A DNA stretch of 64,000 bases from Provencibacterium sp. (GCA_022793895.1 JAAWDS010000036.1:1-64000), one strand, 5' to 3'. Shown: positions 31,554-38,523, counted from the first letter of the stretch. Numbers and translations: made by a program. Notes: generated from the letters alone by a model not told the origin.

Positions 31554-32207
31554 CTATCCCTCCGTTTCTCCATTCCCCTGATGGGCATGTAGGTAGACAT
31601 ACTCCCCATCAGGGTCAATATTCGCATAGATAAAGTTGTTGCACTGCTCCACCGAAAGGTGGTTTTCCATCGCCCGGCGCTCATAGGGAAAAAGCCCCTC
31701 TGCCTTTTTGTCCCGTATCCGCTGCCGGATTTCCTCCGCCCCATGGTTGGCCTCCACTAGGTAGAGGTCATAGCCTTTGGCCTCAATGCCGGACAGGGTT
31801 CCGGTATCGGTAGCATAGAACACCTTGCAGCCCGGGAAATGCAGCTTGTACCCGCAGTTTGGGGCATCATGGGAAAGCCGCACCGGATAGACGCTGCAAA
31901 AGCCATAGTCATAGCCATAGCCGGGCATTAGGATGTCAATCTGCCCCCTGTCCATACATTCCGCCAGTGCCGCCGCGAGCCATGGCCCAGCCCCAAAACG
32001 CAGCATGGGCCGTTCCCGAGCAAGGGTGCGCAGGGTGGCACGGTTAAAGTGGTCAGAATGAATATGGGTAAGCAGCACGAGCCGCAGGCTGCGGCAGTAG
32101 GGCAAAAGGGATTTAAAGGGGACGCCGCAGTCGATGAGTATGGAGTTGTCCAGCACGACGGCATTCCCCTTCGAGCCGGTGCGGATAACCTCATAATCAC
32201 AGCGCAT
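31554..32207 (-). CDS. MBL-fold metallo-hydrolase
   Basis: The 217-residue protein (ATG 32207) has the metallo-beta-lactamase motif THIHSDHF at ~residue 49, a later His (SHDAPNCG) and Asp (YATDTGTL). These hydrolases next to phage recT are thought to act on nucleic acid and may stand in for the missing exonuclease; that role is inference. It overlaps RecT by 11 bases. Confidence 0.85.
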   Translation of the reverse strand: MRCDYEVIRTGSKGNAVVLDNSILIDCGVPFKSLLPYCRSLRLVLLTHIHSDHFNRATLRTLARERPMLRFGAGPWLAAALAECMDRGQIDILMPGYGYDYGFCSVYPVRLSHDAPNCGYKLHFPGCKVFYATDTGTLSGIEAKGYDLYLVEANHGAEEIRQRIRDKKAEGLFPYERRAMENHLSVEQCNNFIYANIDPDGEYVYLHAHQGNGETEG

Positions 32208-33174
32208 GGATATCCACTGCCTCCGCGTCCGCGGGCGGCGCCGCTTCGGCCATGGGCTCCGGAGGGCCATCCTCCGGGGAGGGGAGCAGCGGCTCGGGGA
32301 GTTCGCCGGAAAAGACGCCGGGGGAGTCCATCTTAATAACCTTATTGTCGTTGTCCATGGCGGTGATGAGCTCGCTGGACATGACGCCCCACCGGCTGAT
32401 GAGCTGGCGCAGCATCGTTTTCCGTGCCATCACATCGAAGTCCTTGTACCAGAAGGAGCTGTATTTCCAAAGTTCATCCTCCGGTATCTCCCCGCGCTGC
32501 AGCTGGTGGTAGGCTTCGGAGGAAAACGCCGGAGAGTACCGGTCGGCGTGTGCTTCCATCTTCGCCCGGCTCCAGTAGATGGCCTTGCGGAAGCCGTCCA
32601 GCGTTTCAAACATGGCGTAATAGCCGACAGTGGGGGCAGCCTCGCGTGCGTCAAAATCCTCAATGAGGATACATTCAATCTCTTCGTTGAGCGGGTCCCA
32701 GTGCCGGATCTCGCTCTCCTTAATCTCGATAACGTTCAGCAGCCGGTATTGTTTGCTGCGTACAGCCATACGGATATATCCTTTGTACCCAAGGATAAAC
32801 TGCGCCTTTTTCTCGGTGGCGACAGCCCAGCGGCCTTTTTTGTCTTTGAGATGCTGTCCATCCTTGTCGAAAAGATAGATAGGCTTCCCATCCGGGCCCT
32901 TGAGCCTGTTCTCAAAGGGTACCAGGTAATAGTCCCCGAGCTGCGGGGAAGGGTTCAGCCCCAGGCTTTCCCCCAGCAGCCCGCAGGCCAGGATGGTGCC
33001 GGCATCGCAGTCCTGCAGTTCGGGGTTGACGGCGACTGCCGAGGTGATGGCGGAGATAAAGCGGTTGGCCCGCGCCGGGTCGCGCAGCGTGTTATGTACC
33101 AGGCTTTGATATTTCTCGGTGGTCATAGCCACCGAAAACCGCACCTTATTGGCGGCCGGGATTGGATTACTCAT
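32197..33174 (-). CDS. recT: RecT-family single-strand annealing protein
   Basis: The 325-residue protein (ATG 33174 after GGAGG) matches RecT: SVAMTTEKYQSLVHNTLRDPARANRFISAITSAVAVNPELQDCDAGTILACGLLGESLGLNPSPQLGDYYLVPF and GYKGYIRMAVRSKQY, SFWYKDFDVMARKTMLRQLISRWGVMSSEL. It anneals ssDNA in phage recombination. No YqaJ exonuclease is adjacent; DUF1351 and MBL-fold genes flank it. Acidic Pro-rich C-terminus. Confidence 0.93.
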   Translation of the reverse strand: MSNPIPAANKVRFSVAMTTEKYQSLVHNTLRDPARANRFISAITSAVAVNPELQDCDAGTILACGLLGESLGLNPSPQLGDYYLVPFENRLKGPDGKPIYLFDKDGQHLKDKKGRWAVATEKKAQFILGYKGYIRMAVRSKQYRLLNVIEIKESEIRHWDPLNEEIECILIEDFDAREAAPTVGYYAMFETLDGFRKAIYWSRAKMEAHADRYSPAFSSEAYHQLQRGEIPEDELWKYSSFWYKDFDVMARKTMLRQLISRWGVMSSELITAMDNDNKVIKMDSPGVFSGELPEPLLPSPEDGPPEPMAEAAPPADAEAVDIHAL

Positions 33175-34015
33175 ATTGGTAGCCTCCATCCTCCAGGAAT
33201 TTTTTCAGGGCTTTAAGCCTGTCAACCGTATCGGTAACAGTAAAGGCCATGCGGTATTTCTTTTCCGGGGCGGGCTGCTGCGGCGCCTCAGCAGGGATGG
33301 GCCGCTGGACAGGCGGCAGGGCGGCGGGCGGTGCGGCCGCCTCTTCCACTTTGCGGGCAGCCTGTTCCCGCGCATGGGCCGCTGCCCGTGCCTGCTCCCG
33401 GCGCTGCCGTTCCTCCTCGAGCGCCCTGTGCCGGGCGGAAACCATCTGGATAGCCTGCGCCACATTCAGGCTCTTCCGGTATTCGAGCAGGATTTCATCG
33501 GCATGCTCCTGGGTGGCGATCAGCGCCAGCTCATCGGATACCTTGTCGAGGAAATCCTTTGCCTGCTCCTTGAGCTTTTTGAGGCTGGCGGAGAGGGTAA
33601 CCGCTATCCCGGCCCGCTCGAAGGGAATAAAGTCGATGGCCTTCGCCATGCAGTATTCCTGGTAGTAGGCGGCGACTGCCTCCCGTTTCTGCGCCTTGAC
33701 GCTATCCTCCACCTCGGCAATGCGCGTTTTGAGCTGTTCATCGGCCGATTTATAGGGGCCGGAGATGCAGGCGGCGTATACCGCCTCAAAGCGCTCATAG
33801 GGCGTGAGGATCTGCCGCTTGACATCCTTACGGCGTTCCTCAAACGTTTGGAATTCCTTGTTCAGCTCGGCACGCGCCGCCTTGACCGTTTTGACCGTGT
33901 CCTCGGTGCAGGCAAGGGAGAGGGCCTCCGCGACCCGTGCCTCCACCTGACCTTTAGCTGCCTGCAGCTGTTCCTCGATGACCGGCAGCTGCTTGATGAC
34001 GATGAGTTCGTTCAT
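33167..34015 (-). CDS. DUF1351 protein
   Basis: The 282-residue protein starts MNELIVIKQLPVIEEQLQAAKGQVEARVAEALSLACTEDTVKTVKAARAELNKEFQTFEERRKDVK, the DUF1351 pattern, nearly all coiled coil. An Ala/Pro/Arg-rich linker (~210-250) precedes a C-terminal KYRMAFTVTDTVDRLKALKKFLEDGGYQYE. The family is regularly coupled to RecT in Firmicutes phages and probably assists recombination. Overlaps RecT by 8 bases. Confidence 0.87.
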   Translation of the reverse strand: MNELIVIKQLPVIEEQLQAAKGQVEARVAEALSLACTEDTVKTVKAARAELNKEFQTFEERRKDVKRQILTPYERFEAVYAACISGPYKSADEQLKTRIAEVEDSVKAQKREAVAAYYQEYCMAKAIDFIPFERAGIAVTLSASLKKLKEQAKDFLDKVSDELALIATQEHADEILLEYRKSLNVAQAIQMVSARHRALEEERQRREQARAAAHAREQAARKVEEAAAPPAALPPVQRPIPAEAPQQPAPEKKYRMAFTVTDTVDRLKALKKFLEDGGYQYE

Positions 34016-34293
34016 GCGATATATCCCCTTTCTGCCAGGCTGTCGCTGATATCCTGTAGTTCCTGTTTGCGGTTGGCGATTTGATTATCATAGCTCTCAA
34101 ACACCTGCGCTTTCAGGTTGTTCGGCAGGTGCCGGAGATGCAGCCCGATGATGCCCTCCCGCTCGTGTTCGAGGCGGCGGATGGTGACTTTCAGCCTGTC
34201 TGCCGTTTCCAGCATCCGGGCGGCCTGGATATTTCCTGCCGGCGGATCCAACCGTTCGCCCTCATACAGCGCCAGATTATCAAGGCTTGACAT
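34012..34293 (-). CDS. Hypothetical coiled-coil phage protein (93 aa)
   Basis: MSSLDNLALYEGERLDPPAGNIQAARMLETADRLKVTIRRLEHEREGIIGLHLRHL; helical, charged. Overlaps DUF1351 start by four bases and is probably in the recombination operon. No known function. Confidence 0.65.
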   Translation of the reverse strand: MSSLDNLALYEGERLDPPAGNIQAARMLETADRLKVTIRRLEHEREGIIGLHLRHLPNNLKAQVFESYDNQIANRKQELQDISDSLAERGYIA

Positions 34294-34354
34294 TTTGACC
34301 TTTCCCCCTTACAATGATGGTGTGATGTTTTTTTATGGGCTCACCGTGCCGCTG

Positions 34355-34881
34355 CTACCGGCTGGTGGGCTCATCTTTTTTCCGCTTGCTTATCTCATGC
34401 TGCAATTCTGCCTTATCGCAATACCAGGCATACTCTTTGCGCGCGCCGGGGCATAGCATCATGAGCGACCAAAGAACATATCCGGGATCTTCCGCGAGCG
34501 GGCGGCCCAATATCTCCGCCGCCCGCGCATGGAAGCACTCGAAGGAGGCCTTGAGCGCCGGGTTGCGCCGGTTGACGATGGCATATTTGTCGAACGAGCC
34601 ATCGCCGAGCTGAAACTCCCATGTCTGCAGCACCTGCCCGGCCAGTTCGGCCACCTCCTTAGTAATGAGGGAGGGAACCAGGGCGGAAAACTTTTCCGGG
34701 GATATCGGGAGCCTGGTTTGCTCCGGCGGCGCGGGCTTGTCCGATTCCTTTAGATGTTCATAGGCAGCGCATTTGGCCACCTTGCCGGTGACCGGGCAGC
34801 AGTTTTCCCATTGTAGCCTTTGGCGCAGTTGCCGCAGCCTGCCTCCTTCGGGGCCAGCTCCGGGTATTGGCCATATGCCAT
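34355..34881 (-). pseudogene. Zinc-binding phage protein interrupted by apparent -1-base frameshift
   Basis: From ATG 34881 (GGAGGGG upstream) the frame reads MAYGQYPELAPKEAGCGNCAKGYNGK and then becomes nonsense. Moving one frame at the GGG-AAAA run (34809-34803) restores ENCCPVTGKVAKCAAYEHLKESDKPAPPEQ and a further ~120 coherent residues to 34355. Together they give a CxxC...CC...C zinc protein of ~175 residues. A lost G in the G run explains it. It may be a true mutation or a homopolymer sequencing error; no X_XXY_YYZ slip site fits. Confidence 0.65.
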
Positions 34882-34988
34882 ATGCGCTTCCCCTCCCTTC
34901 TCCACCAGTCTGCCAGCCCGCAGAGCGACGGGGCCATGCCTCGCCGGACGCATAGGCCGCGGTAGATGCCGATCGTTTCATAGGGCAT
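34758..34988 (-). CDS. Doubtful small ORF overlapping the frameshifted gene
   Basis: ATG 34988 follows GGGAG at good spacing and begins MPYETIGIYRGLCVRRGMAPSLCGLADWWRREGKRIW; beyond residue ~38 it becomes Arg/Ala-rich and overlaps the zinc-protein gene in another frame. The N-terminal ~38 residues look protein-like. Possibly a short gene that itself suffered an indel. Confidence 0.3.
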   Translation of the reverse strand: MPYETIGIYRGLCVRRGMAPSLCGLADWWRREGKRIWHMANTRSWPRRRQAAATAPKATMGKLLPGHRQGGQMRCL

Positions 34989-35002
34989 GGCCGATATCTC
35001 CC

Positions 35003-35163
35003 TTATAGCGCCACAACAACCGAACCATTTTCGATTTCTGCGACCAACCGCTCTTCCAGATACTTCTTGACGATCTCGCGGGCGTGCAGCTTCCACATCC
35101 CACCGTCTGCCTCGATGAAGGAGATGTCCCGTTGTTCATCAGCAGGATAGATTTCGTATCCAT
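35003..35163 (-). pseudogene. Small phage protein with apparent one-base deletion near its start
   Basis: AAAGGAGG precedes ATG 35163, which reads MDTKS and then an unlikely composition. One frame away, from ~35150 to TAA 35003, the sequence YPADEQRDISFIEADGGMWKLHAREIVKKYLEERLVAEIENGSVVVAL is clearly coding-like but has no start codon. Adding one A to the AAA run joins them as MDTKIYPADEQRDI. So this gene carries a homopolymer frameshift, real or technical. Confidence 0.6.
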
Positions 35164-35184
35164 GACTTTTCCTCCTTTCGGTGT

Positions 35185-35823
35185 TTATGGGATGGGGTTA
35201 TCTTTCGGGTATTCCTCCTTTCGCAGCTCCTTTGCCCGCTTTTCTATCTCCTGGCTGAACTTGGAGCCGGTGATGCCGTCCACCAGCTTCTTCCTTGCCC
35301 CTGCTGTGCCGGACTGGTAGGCCATGAGCGCAGCCTGCGGGTCGCCAGGGAATGCCGCCGTGTGCAGCGAAAGGATGAGGATGCCGGCCTGTAGGTTGAT
35401 TTCGGGTTCCAGCAGCTCGTCCATCGACTGGATGCCAAGCTCCTTTTGCAGCAGCGGCAGCGCGCTGGAATTGATCTGCATAAGGCCATAGTCCTGGCTG
35501 CCGTCTGCGTTGCGGCCGATAGCGTCCGCTTGGAAACCGCTCTCGTGCTCGATGATAGCCAACACCGTTTCCAGCTCCACCGGTGGATCGGAGGCTGCGC
35601 ACTCACCGGCGGCAAACCGCTGTAGCTCGGCGCTCATCGGAACATCCAACGGAACAAATACCGGCGGGGCATAGAGAAGGGTGGGGGCTGGGGTATTCTC
35701 TGCCTGAGAAACAGTTTGGACGCTGACCGGAGATGGTCCGCTGACCTTATCAGGCGACCGCAGCCTCAACCCTATTCCCCCTATCAGCAGCAGCGCCGCC
35801 AGCGCTGCACATGTCTCCTGCAT
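35185..35823 (-). CDS. SLT-domain lytic transglycosylase with signal anchor
   Basis: The 212-residue protein starts MQETCAALAALLLIGGIGLRLRS at ATG 35823 (AGGAGG nine bases upstream), an N-terminal hydrophobic anchor. After a Pro/Ser/Thr-rich linker, residues ~88-190 have the SLT fold motifs: catalytic Glu in IIEHESGFQADAIG, then QDYGLMQINSSALP and AALMAYQSGTAGARK. It cuts peptidoglycan outside the membrane. It is encoded in the early region, far from lysis genes, so a role in entry, exclusion or maintenance is open. Confidence 0.82.
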   Translation of the reverse strand: MQETCAALAALLLIGGIGLRLRSPDKVSGPSPVSVQTVSQAENTPAPTLLYAPPVFVPLDVPMSAELQRFAAGECAASDPPVELETVLAIIEHESGFQADAIGRNADGSQDYGLMQINSSALPLLQKELGIQSMDELLEPEINLQAGILILSLHTAAFPGDPQAALMAYQSGTAGARKKLVDGITGSKFSQEIEKRAKELRKEEYPKDNPIP

Positions 35824-35828
35824 GGGCA

Positions 35829-36095
35829 TCATCCTCCTTTGATGGGTACCAGCTCCAGCCGGTAGCCTGAACGATAGGCGGCGATCACTGCCTTCTCTAC
35901 CCTTGCGGAGCCTATCCCGTTCGCCCGCCATCGCTGGTATTGATCACGGGTCAGACCAACATCCTCAGCGACCTGCATAAAGCTCTTTTCCTCCTGCCCG
36001 CGTTTTGTACGAATGACTTCCAAAATATCATCGCTTACCCGCCGGACTTCCGCCTTTTCTCGCTGCTGGCGGGTCAACCCTCGCACTTTTGGCAT
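35829..36095 (-). CDS. Small helix-turn-helix-like phage protein
   Basis: The 88-residue protein (ATG 36095 after AAGGAGG) is basic and helical: MPKVRGLTRQQREKAEVRRVSDDILEVIRTKRGQEEKSFMQVAEDVGLTRDQYQRWRANGIGSARVEKAVIAAYRSGYRLEL. VAEDVGLTRDQYQRWRANG fits a helix-turn-helix. It could be an early regulator. Confidence in the fold is moderate. Confidence 0.6.
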   Translation of the reverse strand: MPKVRGLTRQQREKAEVRRVSDDILEVIRTKRGQEEKSFMQVAEDVGLTRDQYQRWRANGIGSARVEKAVIAAYRSGYRLELVPIKGG

Positions 36096-36109
36096 ATGTA
36101 TCCTCCTTC

Positions 36110-36259
36110 CTAAAATATCCCTAGGAACAGTGCTAGGAAAAATCCAGCCACCATTGCCCCTGCCGCCAGTCCGCACAAGGCGTTAAACCTTTCCTTGCCC
36201 ATCGGCTGGCTCTCTACATGGATTTCGCTCCCGTCGTGGAGCTTCATGTCGATTTTCAT
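36110..36259 (-). CDS. Small membrane peptide (49 aa)
   Basis: ATG 36259 follows AAGGAGGAAAGT. The product starts MKIDMKLHDGSEIHVESQPMGKERF and ends with a hydrophobic helix (LAAGAMVAGFFLALFLGIF), so it is a C-terminally anchored membrane peptide. It is the first minus-strand early gene after the divergent control region. Function unknown. Confidence 0.6.
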   Translation of the reverse strand: MKIDMKLHDGSEIHVESQPMGKERFNALCGLAAGAMVAGFFLALFLGIF

Positions 36260-36269
36260 ACTTTCCTCC

Positions 36270-36299
36270 TTGCATTGGCCGCAGGAGGTGTGCTATACT
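36270..36299 (+). promoter_or_regulatory. Promoter of candidate small RNA
   Basis: TTGCAT (36270-36275), 18-bp spacer, TATACT (36294-36299) on the plus strand. The next plus-strand signal is an intrinsic terminator only ~70 bases downstream. Confidence 0.5.
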
Positions 36300-36305
36300 T
36301 ATCCT

Positions 36306-36380
36306 GCGGGCCTGTTGGGTGTTCAATAGGTCTCCCGCTGCCCTCGTCGGTGCTGTCACACCGGCGGGGGCGCTTTTTGT
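36306..36380 (+). ncRNA. Candidate ~75-nt phage small RNA with terminator
   Basis: A promoter at 36270-36299 is followed by a 13-bp GC-rich hairpin (36340-36352 pairing with 36359-36371, two G-U pairs) and TTTTT at 36374. No open frame fits between them. The RNA would come from the divergent control region between early (minus) and lysogeny (plus) genes. Alternatively the hairpin just insulates the two modules. Confidence 0.45.
36340..36380 (+). terminator. Intrinsic terminator
   Basis: GCCCTCGTCGGTG pairs with CACCGGCGGGGGC around a CTGTCA loop, followed by GCTTTTTGTTGTTTT. Strong rho-independent terminator in the plus direction. Confidence 0.8.
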
Positions 36381-36408
36381 TGTTTTGTTCCCGTCCTCCT
36401 GCTATAAT
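36380..36408 (+). promoter_or_regulatory. Promoter of 36459-36812
   Basis: TTGTTT (36380-36385), 17-bp spacer, TATAAT (36403-36408), directly after the terminator and ~50 bases before the ATG at 36459 with its GGAAAGGAAGG site. Confidence 0.6.
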
Positions 36409-36458
36409 CCAGGTACAGGCCCATGCCGGGGCCAAGTATCAGGAAAGGAAGGAATTAA

Positions 36459-36812
36459 ATGGACATGCTCAAAAAATGGGTCGATGCTCTTACAAAATCG
36501 TCAAAAGAGCTCGAAGGTTTAAGCGAAACGCTGGACGCCCTAAAGAGCGGGGATTATCTGGCCGACGTGAAGCCTGGAGACTCTATGATTGGCCAGCAGC
36601 TTATCGAGTTACAAAAGCTGCGTGATGAGTTTAGCCAGTATCGTGCCGATGAAGCTACCTATCGCGCCGCCGAAGAACATCGCGCGAAAGTAGCGGAACG
36701 AAAGGGATTCCTGCGAGGGGTCGTAGCCACGTTGATTGTGACAATCATTGCGAATCTCTTCATCTACTACTGGCCGTCTATCGTTTCTCTCTTCGCGAAT
36801 GTTTTTCAATAA
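36459..36812 (+). CDS. Coiled-coil protein with C-terminal membrane anchor
   Basis: A 117-residue protein: helical, charged N-terminal ~85 residues (LTKSSKELEGLSETLDALKSG...IELQKLRDEFSQYRADEATYRAAEEHRAKVAERKG) then one transmembrane helix (VVATLIVTIIANLFIYYWPSIVSLF). It is expressed from its own promoter in the lysogeny region, and so may be made in the lysogen. A superinfection exclusion role is possible but only inferred. Confidence 0.65.
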   Translation: MDMLKKWVDALTKSSKELEGLSETLDALKSGDYLADVKPGDSMIGQQLIELQKLRDEFSQYRADEATYRAAEEHRAKVAERKGFLRGVVATLIVTIIANLFIYYWPSIVSLFANVFQ

Positions 36813-36850
36813 CTCTCACCTCAAACAGGTTATTGGGGTTCCATGAACCT

Positions 36851-37027
36851 CTAATGCACAAGGTCATCTTCCTTGATAAAGGAGAGCTGGAGTTGCCGCT
36901 CCATCTCTCTTTTTTTTGATTCAAAGCGCCTGTCAATCAAGTTTTTGACCCTGTTCCACTCGCCCTCGGTCATGTCTTGCAGCCGGTTCGCCAAGTCGAG
37001 TGTCCTGCACTCCTTTTCGTCAAGCAT
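36851..37027 (-). CDS. Small minus-strand phage protein (58 aa)
   Basis: ATG 37027 (GGGGTGAG upstream) gives MLDEKECRTLDLANRLQDMTEGEWNRVKNLIDRRFESKKREMERQLQLSFIKEDDLVH, a charged helical protein. It lies between two plus-strand genes. Codon pattern and composition look real. Function unknown. Confidence 0.55.
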   Translation of the reverse strand: MLDEKECRTLDLANRLQDMTEGEWNRVKNLIDRRFESKKREMERQLQLSFIKEDDLVH

Positions 37028-37064
37028 ACATTCTCACCCCCTCACGCGCTGGGCTGTTCCACTC

Positions 37065-37093
37065 TTGCCCCTCCGTATCAGCTGTAGTAGAAT
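37065..37093 (+). promoter_or_regulatory. Promoter of 37121-37519
   Basis: TTGCCC (37065-37070), 17-bp spacer, TAGAAT (37088-37093), followed by GGAAGGAGAAG before ATG 37121. Confidence 0.55.
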
Positions 37094-37120
37094 ACAAGTG
37101 TAGGAAGGAGAAGCAGGATT

Positions 37121-37519
37121 ATGGAATTTGAAGAAATTGTTTTAACAAAGGAAGAAATGTCCGCATTAAAGGCACTGAAGAAATCCGCCGATGAAAAGCA
37201 AGGGATTTTGGTCGAACCAGAAAACAAATCAAGCTTTGAACGGCTTGTTCATTTTGGGCTTGCAGAAATTCAAATCTGCACAACCGCACCATCAGGTGAC
37301 GCTCTGAAATGGCCGCTTCCAAAGGCCGCATATATTACAGAACGCGGAAGAGACTATCTCGTCTATTTGAACCACAAGAAGAGTGAGCGGCGGAGTGATC
37401 GGCGGCACGATGTTTTACTGCTGCTTATCAGCGCCTTGATTGCGGTATTCTTTGACCATCTTGGCGACCTTTTTAGTATCGTCCGGTTGTTCCTTGATTT
37501 CCTTGGGAAGCATCAGTGA
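37121..37519 (+). CDS. Winged-helix-like protein with C-terminal membrane anchor
   Basis: The 132-residue protein starts MEFEEIVLTKEEMSALKALKKSADEKQG; SSFERLVHFGLAEIQIC...AAYITERGRDYLVYLNHKKSERR looks like a small winged-helix domain, and the end (DVLLLLISALIAVFFDHLGDLFSIVRLFL) is hydrophobic. It shares this plan with 38179-38523. It overlaps the convergent gene 37415-37687 by 105 bases. Function unknown. Confidence 0.65.
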   Translation: MEFEEIVLTKEEMSALKALKKSADEKQGILVEPENKSSFERLVHFGLAEIQICTTAPSGDALKWPLPKAAYITERGRDYLVYLNHKKSERRSDRRHDVLLLLISALIAVFFDHLGDLFSIVRLFLDFLGKHQ

Positions 37520-37687
37520 AAATTCATCCCAGAATTTCAAGAACGGCGCGATGCTGTATCCATTCCCGTCTGCGGTTTCTTGAACAAGGCCAGCCTCCAC
37601 GGCACACAGCAGAGCTTCCCCTTTAAGAGAAATCTTCGCCGCGCCCCCGTCTGTCATCGGCAGGCGGGTGTACTTTTTTCTAAACAT
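37415..37687 (-). CDS. Hypothetical phage early protein (90 aa)
   Basis: MFRKKYTRLPMTDGGAAKISLKGEALLCAVEAGLVQETADGNGYSIAPFLKFWDEFSLML; ATG 37687 follows GGGGGGG. It lies downstream of the Cro-like gene on the minus strand and so is in the repressor-controlled transcript. Its 3' end overlaps the plus-strand gene 37121-37519, so the two mRNAs are mutually antisense. Confidence 0.65.
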   Translation of the reverse strand: MFRKKYTRLPMTDGGAAKISLKGEALLCAVEAGLVQETADGNGYSIAPFLKFWDEFSLMLPKEIKEQPDDTKKVAKMVKEYRNQGADKQQ

Positions 37688-37702
37688 ATTCCCCCCCTTT
37701 TT

Positions 37703-37903
37703 TCACGCGCTGGGCCTTGTGCCGTCCAGAAGATCATCCACGGTGACGCCGAAGTAGTCGGCTACGCGCTTCACGCGCTCGATGGACGCCGGGGGATTGT
37801 TCCCCCATGTGTAGATGCTCTTTGTCCCGAATCCGCACGCCCTCCCAACCTCCTGGAGGGAAACGCCGCGCTCCCGGCACAGTTTTTTTATGTTGTCCAA
37901 CAA
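37703..37903 (-). CDS. Cro-like XRE regulator
   Basis: The product (66 residues from TTG 37903, or 77 from the longer start 37936) is a single XRE HTH: LDNIKKLCRERGVSLQEVGRACGFGTKSIYTWGNNPPASIERVKRVADYFGVTVDDLLDGTRPSA. It is the first gene of the leftward transcript from the operator-bearing promoter at 38045-38073, the classical cro position. Confidence 0.83.
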   Translation of the reverse strand: MLDNIKKLCRERGVSLQEVGRACGFGTKSIYTWGNNPPASIERVKRVADYFGVTVDDLLDGTRPSA

Positions 37904-37929
37904 AGTTCCACCTCCAATCCGATTTTTTA

Positions 37930-37958
37930 TTGACACGCTTCCGTAATTTTGCTACAAT
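37930..37958 (+). promoter_or_regulatory. Consensus promoter facing the cro-repressor interval
   Basis: TTGACA (37930-37935), 17-bp spacer, TACAAT (37953-37958) on the plus strand. It is opposed to the leftward promoter and is followed only ~35 bases after the predicted start by a terminator. Confidence 0.65.
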
Positions 37959-37964
37959 GAGCTT

Positions 37965-38020
37965 GCCAGAACAATGTAACAAAATTTTTGAAAGCCCGCT
38001 GATAGGGGGCTTGGTTTTTT
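37965..38020 (+). ncRNA. Candidate ~55-nt antisense/leader RNA
   Basis: A consensus promoter (37930-37958) feeds into the hairpin AAGCCC/GGGCTT (37992-38012) and TTTTTT (38015-38020). The product would be a very short RNA complementary to the 5' leader of the Cro-like mRNA. This resembles small antisense regulators of phage switches, but no transcript evidence exists here. Confidence 0.4.
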
Positions 38021-38044
38021 ATTGCCCTCAATTAGCATGAGGTT

Positions 38045-38073
38045 ATTATATTCCTATAAAAGTAGGAAGTCAA
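38045..38073 (-). promoter_or_regulatory. Leftward early promoter with operator O1 in spacer
   Basis: On the minus strand TTGACT (38073-38068), a 17-bp spacer and TATAAT (38050-38045). The 18-bp operator TTCCTATAAAAGTAGGAA (38051-38068) fills the spacer, so a bound repressor excludes RNA polymerase. It drives the Cro-like gene and the following early genes. Confidence 0.82.
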
Positions 38074-38078
38074 GTGAT

Positions 38079-38096
38079 TTCCGATTTTTATAGGAA
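38079..38096. promoter_or_regulatory. Operator O2
   Basis: TTCCGATTTTTATAGGAA is a one-mismatch version of the TTCCTA-N6-TAGGAA site. Its centre is 28 bp from that of O1, which suits cooperative repressor binding. Confidence 0.7.
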
Positions 38097-38117
38097 TATC
38101 GGCATATTGCACAGCTA

Positions 38118-38166
38118 TTGTTCTTGAGTTTTGTGCAAAAATATAACCAGCCCCTTGCGGGGCTGG
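38118..38166 (+). promoter_or_regulatory. Promoter and 5' hairpin of 38179-38523
   Basis: TTGTTC (38118-38123), 18-bp spacer, TATAAC (38142-38147), then a perfect hairpin CCAGCCCC/GGGGCTGG (38147-38154 and 38159-38166) just before the GGGAGG site. The hairpin overlaps the -10 box and probable transcript start. Confidence 0.45.
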
Positions 38167-38178
38167 CGGGAGGAACAT

Positions 38179-38523
38179 ATGAAGCTGACAAGGGATTGCA
38201 AATACCTATTAAATGAAATAGCAAGAATCCCTCCTGACAAGGACAATATACACCACTCTGTTACATTCGTTGCCTTATATTTAAGCGAACAAGATAGATT
38301 TGACAAGGCGTCTTATGTCGGCGCACTTGACACATTGGCGAGCCTTAAGGCGATTGAATGGAGCAATCCGGAGCATTCCTTTTTCAAACTCACAGAAGCA
38401 GGGAGGAATTATAAAGAAATAGACCGATTGGAGCGAAACGAGCGTTGGAAAGAAAGGTTAATCGGGTTCATTGTCGGCGCTCTTGCTGTTATCATTGAAG
38501 AAGCCATTCGGTGCATAATTTGA
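38179..38523 (+). CDS. Small wHTH-like protein with C-terminal membrane helix
   Basis: The 114-residue protein (ATG 38179 after GGGAGG) starts MKLTRDCKYLLNEIARIPPDKDN. Residues 1-75 resemble a winged helix (YVGALDTLASLKAIEWSNPEHSFFKLTEAGRNYKE), then a charged helix (IDRLERNERWKERL) and a terminal membrane helix (IGFIVGALAVIIEEAI). Its plan parallels 37121-37519. Overlaps the minus-strand gene 38458-38715 at its end. Confidence 0.65.
   Translation: MKLTRDCKYLLNEIARIPPDKDNIHHSVTFVALYLSEQDRFDKASYVGALDTLASLKAIEWSNPEHSFFKLTEAGRNYKEIDRLERNERWKERLIGFIVGALAVIIEEAIRCII

Noticed and set aside
34803-34809. Programmed frameshift as explanation for the zinc-protein gene
   Set aside because: Codons AAT GGG AAA ACT do not allow tandem -1 re-pairing; a one-base deletion in the G run is simpler.
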